Assembly (NCBI GenBank): GCA_949987705.1
Contig: OX465281.1
Span: 171,196,516-171,260,515, forward strand
DNA length: 64,000 bases
Source of the DNA: Thereva unica
Taxonomy: Eukaryota; Arthropoda; Insecta; Diptera; Therevidae
Direction of reading: 5' to 3'
The notes under the pieces were generated by a model. It saw only the letters and a list, made by a program, of their open reading frames with translations. It was not told the origin of the DNA and searched no databases. The first letter of the stretch is position 1, and the number at the start of each line of letters is the position of its first letter. Shown one piece after another: positions 12,000 to 21,162 of the stretch. Both the position numbers and the translations under genes were made by a program.

Positions 12000-12370
12000 C
12001 TGCACATTTTTTCTCCTTTCCAATTTAATAGTCGTATCCTAAGTATTTTTTCGCGCTGAATCCGAATACGTTGGCCAAATTTCCTTATCACGTCAGGATT
12101 TTGAGCAATCCTAATCTAAAAGTGCCAAAAAGCGTGTTTTTTGCACTTTTGCGCGTTAAATATCTCAAAACTATGGAAGGGCAAATCGGACAACGGGATC
12201 GTTTTCAGCATGCCAAAATCTACAGAAAACCATGTCGAAAGCGTTAAATTTGAAAAAACTTTTTTTGTAATACTGAAAAGAAAAACTTCTTGGCGCGAAA
12301 TCGACGATTTTTATTAACACATGATATCATCGTTGCACCGAAGTTTTTCTTTTCAGTATTACAAAAAAAG
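12000..12370. mobile_element. Foreign segment with 29-bp perfect inverted repeat inside hAT ORF
   Basis: The hAT protein stops matching at about 12000 and resumes at about 12372 (I-W-Y-D-I-L-S-R-I-N). The intervening 370 bp is non-coding. It contains a perfect 29-bp inverted repeat, 12260-12288 against 12342-12370 (starting ctttttttgtaatactgaa), with a 53-bp loop. Likely a MITE fragment; exact boundaries uncertain. Confidence 0.6.
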
Positions 12371-12925
12371 TGTAATTTGGTATGATATTTTAAGCAGGAT
12401 TAATGTTGTGAGCAAGATGTTTCAATCTTCAAGTACCAACCTAAATGAATCAACAACGAATTTAAATAATTTAATAACTTTTTTTAAAGAATTTCGAATT
12501 TAGCAATATACTAAAAACAGCTACAAGTTTGGCAGAGGATATTGACATAGCTCCTCAATTTAAAGAAAATCCATTACGCAGGCGTAAAAAACGTATGTTT
12601 ATCTACGAATGTCGAGATGAAAGGCCGACAGACCCAGAAAAAAACTACAAAATTTCATTTTTTCTTCCAATTGTAGACAGTGCAATTAACTCTCTAGTCG
12701 AAAGATTTGAACTTATGAATAGTCATGCCGAAAAGTTTGAATTTCTCATAAATTTTAATGAAATTTATAGTTTGGACAATGAAATACTAAGAAATAAATG
12801 TACAGATTTACAAATTGCGCTAACTGATGGTGAAGATACATATGGATATAAGTTCTTCAGAGTTATGTAACGAACTGTGTATATTTAAAGACACCATAAC
12901 TCAACTAAACAGTTTTGATCCATCA

Positions 12926-13690
12926 AGGCAGGCGGTAGTTTGCCGAGTTCGTAAGGGCAAACAGCTAATGCCTTATTTACGCCTAAACCTAGAAAACAAG
13001 GTGTTTTTTTTATAAAATTATGCGATTTATCACCTTTTTAAAAGCAATATAAGTAATTTTTCATTTGTAACCAATAAACAAAATATAAATCTTATATATT
13101 AATAGGCAAACAAAAAGTTTGTACACGCTAAGGCTTTTTTGTTCGTGGGCCGATTTCGTTTAAATTTTCAGAGAATGTTCTTTTTATGGCATAGTTTTGT
13201 AATAAGGAATTTCAACGAAATCGATTCACGAATAAAAAAGTTATAACGATTTTAATTTTTCGAATTTTAAAAAGCCGTTGGAAAATTTGAATTTTTTGTG
13301 AGCATCAACGTAGAGCTGAGTAGCCTACGATTGACACAAATGCCGTTTCAGTGAAGCGAATGAGAAACAGAGAAAAACAAGCGTTTGTGTAGATTTTTGG
13401 CGGCATAACTGACTTAAAAAAAACTCGGTCACTTTGTGCGTGCATTTTTTTTATACTCTTTTGTGTATAGTATTATTGAGTTGTACTGTGTAAAATTAAA
13501 AATTAAAAATTCGCCATTGCGTATAATTTTTTTATTTTTGAAATAAAAATATTTAAATTGAATTTAAATTCGAACAAATCGTGAATTTTATATATTTATT
13601 GTTTTTGTAACCGAATTTCGGTAACGGGGATCCCAACTAGTAATTTATTATTCCATGAGTTTTTTTCCCTATCATTCTTCGTTTTCTTTA
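12926..13690 (+). repeat. Dispersed repeat, filled copy (pairs with 31555-31762)
   Basis: Sequence starting 'tcaaggcaggcggtagtttg' and ending 'tttcttcgttttc' is duplicated at 31555-31762, about 90% alike by eye. It begins sharply at the end of hAT coding sequence. The copy here carries a 551-bp Helitron (13090-13640) that the other copy lacks. A short frame reads R-Q-A-V-V-C-R-V-R-K-G-K-Q but matches no family known to me. Confidence 0.75.
13090..13640 (+). mobile_element. Non-autonomous Helitron, 551 bp (TC...CTAG, A/T target)
   Basis: The element begins TCTTATATATTAATAGG and ends atcccaaCTAG, preceded by A and followed by T. A 13-nt hairpin ACCGAA-T-TTCGGT (13611-13623) lies 17 nt before the end. 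The related repeat at 31555-31762 reads straight through 'aaatataaa|taatttatt' at this exact point, giving a paralogous empty site with no duplication, as Helitrons leave. It contains no coding frame. Confidence 0.9.
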
Positions 13691-14124
13691 TTTTTACAAT
13701 TTTTACATTTCGAATCGAACTTTTTTCTTCTCCTTCAGTCTAAAAAAAGTGGGTACTCAAAATTATTCTGTCAGATGGCGCTCTAAGTTATTTCAATTGC
13801 TCAATAAAGGAGATGGTGCTACTAGTTAGTCGAAAAGTGTTTACTCGAACTGTTGATGCCAGATGGCATTAGATGATTAACAAAATGTATTCATTTAAAG
13901 TGGTTAGTCGCAACTATGGTATCAGATTGCGTTAGGTACTATAAAAAACGTGTAGTTCACAGTACAAATGTAGAGTAAAATTTTGAAATACCGAATGCCG
14001 AGTTCGTAATCGTAATTTATTTCTAAAAATATGGCATATTCTTTACAAGTTAGTCAAATCCAGCACTGTTTATGTCAAATAGTATTCCCTATCATTTCGA
14101 TGATTAACAAAAAGTGTACGCATG
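13691..14124. other. Unassigned non-coding sequence
   Basis: No gene seen. The motif 'cagatggc' or 'cagattgc' plus 'gatg' recurs about every 65-80 bp (13772, 13859, 13925), with 'gattaacaaaa' at 13876 and 14102, suggesting an old degenerate tandem repeat. Confidence 0.35.
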
Positions 14125-15450
14125 GTACGCGTCTCAAGAGGGCGGATTACCATTTTCTTCACAACCCCCTCGACATGGGTATCCAATGAAATGGTATGAT
14201 AAGTAGAATACAATAAGCAATATAGTATACTCAATAAATAGTTAGATCCACCGAGGCCACCTCAAGAGGACGCATTACCATTTTCTTCACAACCCCCACG
14301 ACATGGGTATCAAATGAAAGGGTATGATAAGTAGAATACAATAAGCTATGTCTTTATATCCATGGCGGCCATCTCAAGAGGGCGGACTACCATTTCTTCA
14401 CCACCACCTCGACATAGGTATCAATTGAAAGGGTATCTTAAGTAGAAGACAATAAGCAATATAGTATAGTCAATATCTGGTTAGATCCACCGAAGCCACC
14501 TCAAGAGGACGCATTACCATTTTCTTCACAACCCCCTCGACATGGGTATCAAATGAAAGGGTATGAAAAGTAGAATACAATAAGCTATGTCTTAATATCC
14601 ATGGCGGCCGTCTCAAGAGGGCGGACTACCATTTCTTCACCACCACCTCGACATAGGTATCAATTGAAAGCGTATCATAAGTAGAATACCATAAGCGATA
14701 TAATATACTCAATATCTGGTTAGATCCATGGCGGTCATCTCAAGAGGGCGGATTACCATTTTCTTCACAACCCCCTCGACATGGATATCAAATGAAAGGG
14801 TATGATAAGTAGAATACAATAAGCAATATAGTATATTCAATAAATAGTTAGATCCACCGAGGCCACCTCAAGAGGACGTATTACCATTTTCTTCACAACC
14901 CCCTCGACATGGGTATCAAATGAAAGGGTATGATAAGTAGAATACAATAAGCTATGTCTTTATATCCATGGCGGCCGTCTAAAGAGGGCGGACTACCATT
15001 TCTTCACCACCACCTCGACATAGGTATCAATTGAAAGCGTATCTTAAGTAGAAGACAGTAAGCAATATAGTATACTCAATATCTAGTTAGATCCACCGAG
15101 GCCACCTCAAGAGGACGCATTACCATTTTCTTCACAACCCCCTCGACATGGGTATCAAAAGAAAGGGAATGATAAGTAGAAAACAATAAGCGATTTAGTA
15201 TACTCAAAATATATTTAGATCCACGGCGGTTATCTCAAGAGAGCGGATAAACATTTTTTTACATAGCCCATCGACATGGGTATCTAATTAAAGGTAATCA
15301 TAAGTAGAACACAAAAAGCGGTATAGTGTACTCAATATACCGTAAGAGCCACGGCGGTCATCTGAAGAGGCCCGATTACCATTTTCTTAACATACCCCTC
15401 GACATGGGTATCAAATGAAAGGGAAGAATAAGGACAACACAATAAGCGAT
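14125..15450 (+). repeat. ~128-bp tandem array (hAT-internal copy)
   Basis: Same unit family as 781-2085 ('accattttcttcacaaccc', 'cgacatgggtatcaaatga', 'gataagtagaatacaataag'). Monomers alternate between two types, one with 'ttagatccaccgaggccacc' and one with 'atatccatggcggcc', so the practical period is about 250 bp. It sits immediately upstream of the helicase motif VI remnant. Confidence 0.9.
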
Positions 15451-15499
15451 ATAACTGAAACATTTGAGTCAATAATGCAGGTTTATGTTGTTTATTATC

Positions 15500-16588
15500 A
15501 TTAGTACTTTTAGTTTGCTCCCGGACAGGTTTATGTAGCATTGTCCAGACTCACATTCTTGGACGGTTTGCATTTAATCAATTTTGATCCATCTAGTGTT
15601 AAAGTAAATCTTGAAGCAATAGTTGAATGCAATTGGCTAAGAGAAAAATATCGTCCAGATTTACCAAACATTAAATTAAAAAAAAATCGTCTCTGCCAGT
15701 TATTGATAAAAGGTGGAATGCAATCTCGGAGGTTTCGAATATACAAGGTACTTTTACTAATGACGCTGTAAATTTTGGAAATGTTCGGGGGCTACCAAAT
15801 TTGCATGGTACTTCGTGTTATGCTAACGCAGCCCTGCAGTGCATTTTTAATTGTTCTACTATAAAAAAGGAGTTGTTAAAATTACCATAAAATCACATGT
15901 TATACAAGACATTGCTAAATTATTTATCAGTTCAAAAAAATGTAGACGTCCGGCCACTTAAGTATTTTTTAAATACACAAATATATGGAACACATTTTCA
16001 CCAAGACGTTTGTCAAGTGATTTATTTAATAAGACAGGAAATATTAGAAATATCGTTGAACATAATGTAAGATGTACAACAACATGTCTCAATCCAAACT
16101 GTATACTTACAAGTGCAACTGTGGAAACAAATATAATGATTTCGTTATCAGTAACGATTGCATAACGAGATACTGTAACTCTTCAGCAACTTATTGATCA
16201 TGAATTTGGAAAACGAGAAACCCTGAGTGGTCAATGTAAAAATTGTTGGTACACTCAAAAGATTCGTAAATCGGAAATTATTTCGGTAGCACCTGTTCTC
16301 ATAATACAACTGAAATTATTCGAACTGAAAAATAAAAAGTTTATTAAAATTGAGCAATGCGATATCAAAGCTGTCACTTCTGCAAAATTGCATATAAGAG
16401 GTTCAAATTATAAAGTGATTAGTGCTATATTCCACACAGGAACACTCGAACAAGGTCATTACATCAGCATATTGAAACAAAAATCGAGCTGGTTATGGAT
16501 CAATGATTCCATAGTGCAGAAAAAATCTTGGCCGAGAAACTCGAAAGGAGCTTACGTTTTTTTTACAAAGGCAATAATATTAATTTGA
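15500..16588 (+). pseudogene. PIF1-type helicase C-terminus joined to a ubiquitin-specific protease (USP, peptidase C19) domain
   Basis: The first part (15510-15660) reads F-A-P-G-Q-V-Y-V-A-L-S-R-L-T and L-D-G-L-H-L, the motif VI region of PIF1/Helitron helicases. About 120 bp on comes a USP Cys box, G-L-P-N-L-H-G-T-S-C-Y-A-N-A-A-L-Q-C (Cys codon 15816-15818). A second frame to 16588 holds two zinc-binding Cys pairs (C-L-N-P-N-C; G-Q-C-K-N-C), the V-L-I-I-Q-L-K-L-F strand and the His box H-T-G-T-L-E-Q-G-H-Y-I-S (His codon 16457-16459) with I-N-D-S after it. Such a protease would remove ubiquitin. Stops near 15510, 15770, 15890 and 16165 and one frameshift kill the copy. OTU proteases are known in Helentrons; a USP in that position is not familiar to me. 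Confidence 0.8.
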
Positions 16589-16732
16589 ATTCCTGCATTT
16601 TGTTATTTTGTTATTACCTACTTATAAAATAAATAAAAAAATATAATGAACAATTAAATACATAATATTTCTTTATACAGAAGATTATTTATTTTTTATT
16701 TTAGAATGTATTAAAACAAAAAAGAGTGATAT

Positions 16733-17270
16733 CCCACCACAAAAACATTAAAAATGTGAATTAGAAGTTCGTGGGCGCGGAAATTATTTATTGGGACAGT
16801 TTTAAACACACTTATAACAAAAAGAAGTGATATGGATTAGTCAAGATGAATCGTTAATAGCATGAAATAATTAAACACGTGCATTTACGAACGAATTCAA
16901 AGGAATTATACAACTGCCAATTTTTATTTAAAACTCAATAAAGTATTATCAACCGCAAAAAAGTTGGCGGGCGCGTTCGTTGTATACCTAGCATGAATCT
17001 TTGCTGAATTCAGTGTGGCTCAGTCTATAGTGTTTCTAATAAAATTTGTTACATTTCGAAGGACAGCTGAGATTCATGCTCTAAAATTGTTGTATAATTC
17101 CTTTGAATTCGTTCGTAAATGCACGTGTTAAATTATTTCATGCTATTAACGATTCATCTTGACTAATCCATATCACTTCTTTTTGTTATAAGTGTGTTTA
17201 AAACTGTCCCAATAAATAATTTCCGCGCCCACGAACTTCTAATTCACATTTTTAATGTTTTTTTGGTGGG
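16733..17270. mobile_element. Foldback MITE with ~183-bp near-identical arms
   Basis: The sequence starts cccaccacaaaaacatt and ends with the complement, aatgttttttggtggg. The two arms of about 183 bp differ at only a couple of positions by eye; the spacer is about 170 bp. It separates the USP remnant from the hAT dimerisation domain. No coding potential. TSD not resolved (AT or TA possible). Confidence 0.9.
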
Positions 17271-17556
17271 ATTAAATATATTACAGTATATTTATTCAAA
17301 TGATTTATTTGATATATTTCCAAATATAGTTGTAGCTTTGAGAATACTATTAACTCTACCAGTTTCAGTAGCCAGTGGCGAAAGATCGTTTTCCCGACTT
17401 AAATTAATTAAGAATTATTTACGGTCAACCATTTCGCAGGAAAGATTAGTTGGCCTGTCAATGATTGCTATTGAAAGCGATATTTGTGACAAAATCCAAA
17501 TTAATGATGTATTGGATGAATTTGCTTCCATAAAAGCAAGAAAAATAAAACTTTAA

Positions 17557-17924
17557 ATGGAAAATTTAAAAACTAGAAAACTATTTAGGCCGTTTGCCAA
17601 CATACCTTTTCGAATTTATCTCATTTCCCAGGGCACTTCGATATTCCAAAGTGTGCCAAAATACCAATTCACACATTTCAATGACAGTTCTAAAATTTTC
17701 AGTAAAAATGGAAGAAGAAACATTTGTTGAAATTTTTTTTAATTTTATTATGTTAGATTAGATTTTTTGTTCTTTTCCTTACAATAAAAAATTAAGCTTT
17801 ATCCTTGATTTCATTTTTTTAGTTGCTTCCTGCGAAACCAATAAAACATAATACTAAAATTATGACTGCTTGCGAGAGTTTAATACCAAAGAATTTTAAC
17901 AATTAGCACACAGTTGCGTTATGT
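17557..17924 (+). other. hAT 3' non-coding region
   Basis: AT-rich sequence after the transposase stop codon at 17554-17556, within the hAT boundaries. No gene or further insertion recognised. Confidence 0.5.
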
Positions 17925-18370
17925 TTTTATATTTTTAATATTCTTTCGTGTAGTTATAAACATTAAGTAACTTTGTGAATCCAATATACTTTATGTCTTT
18001 ATCCAGTTGATGTTAAAATTATCGGACAAGCATATTTGGGTTTGAACATCAACAGAGGGGATAAATATTCATAGCTGTCCTCTAGAGTAAAAGCGTTTCA
18101 AAACATTTGATTGACCCATATCCCTTTAGCTAAGCAATAACCTTATTAAATTACGTCTCTGCGCATTTCCTTTTTTCCATAATTTATTGTCATTTACTTG
18201 TTTCTTTTTTAAAGCAAAAACTGAAATGAGTTAAATAATTTACTCATTTCCATAGACGCAAACTGTCGAAAATCAAATTAGTAGCTTGAAATGAGTTTTC
18301 CATACAAATTGACATTTGAATTGCTATTTTGGCACAGGGCCTTAATAATACTTTACTGTCAAATTTGAGT
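17925..18370. repeat. Dispersed repeat, copy 2
   Basis: Counterpart of 1-470, including 'gcatatttgggt', 'ttccatagacgcaaac' and 'tttccatacaaattgacat'. It lies near the right end of the hAT, so the copy at the window start may be a hAT 3' remnant. Confidence 0.6.
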
Positions 18371-18970
18371 TTTCTCTCTGACATAATTTCCAATAAAGGG
18401 CGCCTAACAGAAAGTTGCATCGGGGCGCTAGCACCGCTAGAGCCGGGCCTGGATGGATGGAATAGACTCCCGTGTAGTATATTTGTTCAGTGAGGATCAC
18501 TGATCGGACACGTAACTTTGCAGAGTCAAAGATGAACAGAAAAGCACAACGCTTTATGCGAAGGTTGCGGTGATTAGTGGACCCTAGTACAGTTTCTCTT
18601 TGAACTGATAGTTTTTTTTTATTTCCTTATAAAGACTTCACTGTGCTTTTTATTTCATAGCTTTATTATTTGTAAACTGATCTTTATGATTTTGATCATT
18701 TTAGAAAGGTATCAATCTGTAGAATGGATAAAAAATATTAATTGACCCTTCCAGGGCTGATAAAATGGTAATTAGGGTTGAACAAAGTGGAAAAAGGTAA
18801 AAAATCATCATTTTTTAAGATTTCGTTCGCCATGAGCGACCTCTAAATCTTTTCCGATTTGCCTAAAATTTTAAATTTCTTAGTTTTTTGCCTATTCGCA
18901 TATTTCTAGGGGGTGAGACCCAAAATTGAAGCACTTTTGCAAATAAGGGCCACCCTAATATATATATATA

Positions 18971-21076
18971 GGGGAAAGTGGGGAATTGTGAGACGTGGGG
19001 AATCGTGAGACAGGGCTGTGGATTGCGCATGCGTCGACGGAGACATATGGAAACAGCTGATATTGTTTCTCATCGATCGTACGTCATATTTGCAATAGCA
19101 TTTGTTCAGTGTACGCGAGTGTATGCGGCTTGGTGACAGTGTCTCGAAAATCGCGCCTTCCAAAGTGTTTTCGCGCTCTTCTGTGTGCCCGTGTTTCGAA
19201 AGCTTTGTTTTAAATTACACTCAGGTAAATATGCTATTTTTCATCGTTGGGCTTTAGCCTCTCAACAAACACAATACATTTTGGATGAAAAGTCTCTCAG
19301 TCGTTTACACTCCGCTGTATTGCAAAACATAGCTTGTGGGGAATCGTGAGACACTTTTAGTGGGGAATTGTGAGACACTTGATATCAGTGTTTTTCGATG
19401 CAGTAGCGGAGCTGGGAGGGGCGTAATATAACGTGTAAACGTGAGAGACGTAATATTAAATTCCGCACGTACCCTTACATCCTTTTTGACTTGTTGTAGT
19501 CTTGACTCTTTTCCGTTTTGCAGCCAGCATGCCGCGTTACTACGCAAAAAAAGGAGAGAAAATTGACTATGTTGCTGTTTTGGAGGGAATAAGGCAGATT
19601 GTCGTCCACAATAATTCCATTCGGCCAGTCGCTCAATCGTGCAAACTAGCGCCTGCAAGTCTAGCACGATACGTCACGAAGGTCAAAGCAGCTGATATTG
19701 ACGTTTCAACGGCTACCGACGAAGTTATCATCGGATTTATTAAATCAATCACCGTTCCAGGCGCAAAAACAGTGAGTAAATACCCGTTGAGAGATCCTAG
19801 CCGAAAAATAGTCTACTCACTCACTCACGGAAGATCTCGTATCTCATACTTTCGATTTCATTTCTTTTCCAGATTTTCAGTCCTGAACAAGAGCAGATGC
19901 TCATGAAGTACGTCTTGAAAGCGAGTGATGTTTACTACGGGCTAAGCATTTCCGAACTGAAAGCACTGGCATTCCAGTTCGCCAAATCCATCCAATGCAG
20001 CTATCCTGAATCCTGGAATAAAAATCATGAAGCAAGCAAAGACTGGTATTATTCGTTTATGAGTAGGAATTCACAATTGTCTTTGAGAACACCGGAGCAA
20101 ATTAGTCAAAATCGTGCAAAAGCTTTCTGCAAGGAGAACGTTGATGCGTTTTTTGAGAATTTTCGTTCCGTTCTTGATGCAACGACTTTCGAAGCCCATA
20201 GAATATGGAACATGGACGAAACGGGCCTGCCAACTGTTCCGTCGAAAGTAACAAAAATTATTGCTAGAAAAGGGCGAAAACGGATCGGTAGCTCTACCTC
20301 TGCAGAAAGGGCAACGAATGTGTCAATGGCGTTAGCTGTGAACGCAACTGGAGCATCGATTCCTCCCTTTTTTATTTTTCCAAGAAACAAAATGAAGGCG
20401 GTTTACATGACACACGCGACGCACGGTGCGGATGCAGTCGCCAATGGCAGCGGGTGGATGACATCAGAAGTCTTTTTGAAGTACATGGAACACTTCATAA
20501 AATATTCAGGTGCACGTGCCGGCTCACCAACGCTTCTACTTCTGCCCAATCACGCATCGCATCTGTCCATTGACGCCATTGACATGGCAATCGCAAACGA
20601 CATTACAATGTTATCTTTTCCACCTCATTGCACTCACAGGATGCAACCACTCGACATTACTGTTTTTGGGCCATTAAAAACCATGTACGCGAAGCAGCAT
20701 GATGATTGGAAACGAGCCAACATGAATGTCATTTTCGACCTACATCATATGCCACTAATCCTCGAAAAATGTCTTGATGTCGCAGTTACGCCGAAGAACA
20801 TAAAGGCGGGTTTCAAGGCCTCTGGTATTTTTCCCTTTGATGCAAATGCTTTCACCGAAGTAGACTTCGTTGCATCTCAACTCAGTGGCGAAAATCAATC
20901 TACTGACGATGGCAATGAGGAAGGAGACAACCAACGTTAATAACTATGGCAATTGTTAATATTTTTCATTGATATTTGGTGAAAATGCTCCTTCTGCGAC
21001 AGGCTTTCGAACGAATATCTTCGCAATAAGATTAAAAAAACATTTATTTTTACTGATCGCTTTGAGGAATTTCTAC

Positions 21077-21079
<3 letters not shown>
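18971..21079 (+). mobile_element. Pogo-like DNA transposon, right end missing
   Basis: The left end GGGGAAAGTGGGGAATTGTG directly follows TA. The motif GTGGGGAA(T/C)(T/C)GTGAGAC occurs four times (18978, 18996, 19337, 19361), as expected for transposase-binding repeats. The transposase gene follows. The expected inverted right terminus is absent: sequence passes into (TA)n at 21080 and then an array element, so the right end is lost. Confidence 0.8.
19529..20940 (+). CDS. Pogo/jerky-type transposase with a 101-bp intron; one catalytic residue replaced
   Basis: The model is ATG at 19529 (MPRYYAKKGEKIDY), exon 1 to 19771, GTGAGT...TTTTCCAG intron 19772-19872 (phase 0), exon 2 from 19873 to the stop at 20938-20940, 436 codons without a lesion. 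Domains: psq/HTH, CENP-B-type HTH (D-W-Y-Y-S-F-M-S-R), DDE-1 core. Catalytic Asp 1 is in W-N-M-D-E-T-G-L (residue 196) and Asp 3 in Q-P-L-D-I-T (residue 342). The residue expected as Asp 2, in the family pattern L-D-N-H-x-S-H, is Pro 306 (L-P-N-H-A-S-H). The protein would bind DNA but probably not cut it. The ATG lies 6 nt after a possible acceptor 'ttttgcag', so a 5' non-coding exon is possible. Called CDS because the frame is otherwise open. Confidence 0.85.

Positions 21080-21161
<82 letters not shown>
21080..21161. repeat. (TA)n microsatellite
   Basis: Pure TA tract between the truncated pogo-like element and the Helitron-like array element H2. Confidence 0.95.

Positions 21162-21162
<1 letters not shown>

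Larger units (their letters stand above)
9773..17556 (+). pseudogene. hAT transposase (ZMYM1-like group), interrupted
   Basis: Nuclear transposase with an RNase-H-like catalytic domain and hAT dimerisation domain. The N-terminus (9773-10306) starts MEKKKLSGAEYRKRK and carries P-R-D-D-C-G-R-S-F of the TTF-type zinc-finger region, then a shift to G-G-T-S-S-L-T-T-D-G-Y-S-N-W (about 10290-10497). After a MITE the frame resumes at 11069. The core 11320-12010 has S-I-I-L-D-C-T-P-D, G-Q-G-Y-D-N-G-S-N-M and the C-x2-H motif C-A-A-H-T-L-N-L. Further pieces are 12372-12503 and 12529-12900. The dimerisation domain (G-E-R-S-F-S-R-L-K-L-I-K) is at 17330-17556. Several frameshifts and stops add to the insertions. 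Non-functional. Confidence 0.9.
8902..18451 (+). mobile_element. hAT transposon with nested insertions, 8-bp TSD
   Basis: The ends are imperfect inverted repeats, CAGGGCCGGCTC at 8902 and GAGCCGGGCCTG at 18440-18451, next to 'gcatcggggcgc' on both sides. The flanks are the identical 8-mer gatggatg (8894-8901 and 18452-18459), the hallmark of hAT insertion. The element encodes a hAT transposase split over 9773-12900 and 17275-17556. It has swollen to 9.5 kb through internal insertions: MITE 10501-11067, a segment at about 12000-12370, repeat 12926-13690 with a Helitron, array 14125-15450, helicase-USP remnant, and foldback 16733-17270. The stretch 8950-9770 is its AT-rich 5' region, with no gene seen. 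Confidence 0.95.
6421..18957. mobile_element. Element X: long-TIR DNA transposon of unrecognised family, split by a hAT insertion
   Basis: The left end starts TAGGGTGGCCCT (6421) and the right end finishes with the complement (18957), with TA on each side. The inverted repeat extends for about 600 bp: 6421-7075 matches 18957 back to 18460 and then, across the hAT insertion, 8901 back to about 8780. The junction is clear: the left arm reads 'ctctataacatccatgcgtg', while the right arm is cut at 'catccatc' by the hAT target duplication. Without the hAT, X is about 3 kb. It contains remnants of one minus-strand transposase (7449-8503). I cannot assign a superfamily; TSD length is ambiguous because both flanks are (TA)n. 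Confidence 0.8.

Noticed and set aside
1..18370. Direct repeats at 1-470 and 17925-18370 as LTRs of one 18-kb element
   Set aside because: The interval is fully explained by several unrelated nested elements. No PBS, gag or pol lies between, and one copy lies inside the hAT.
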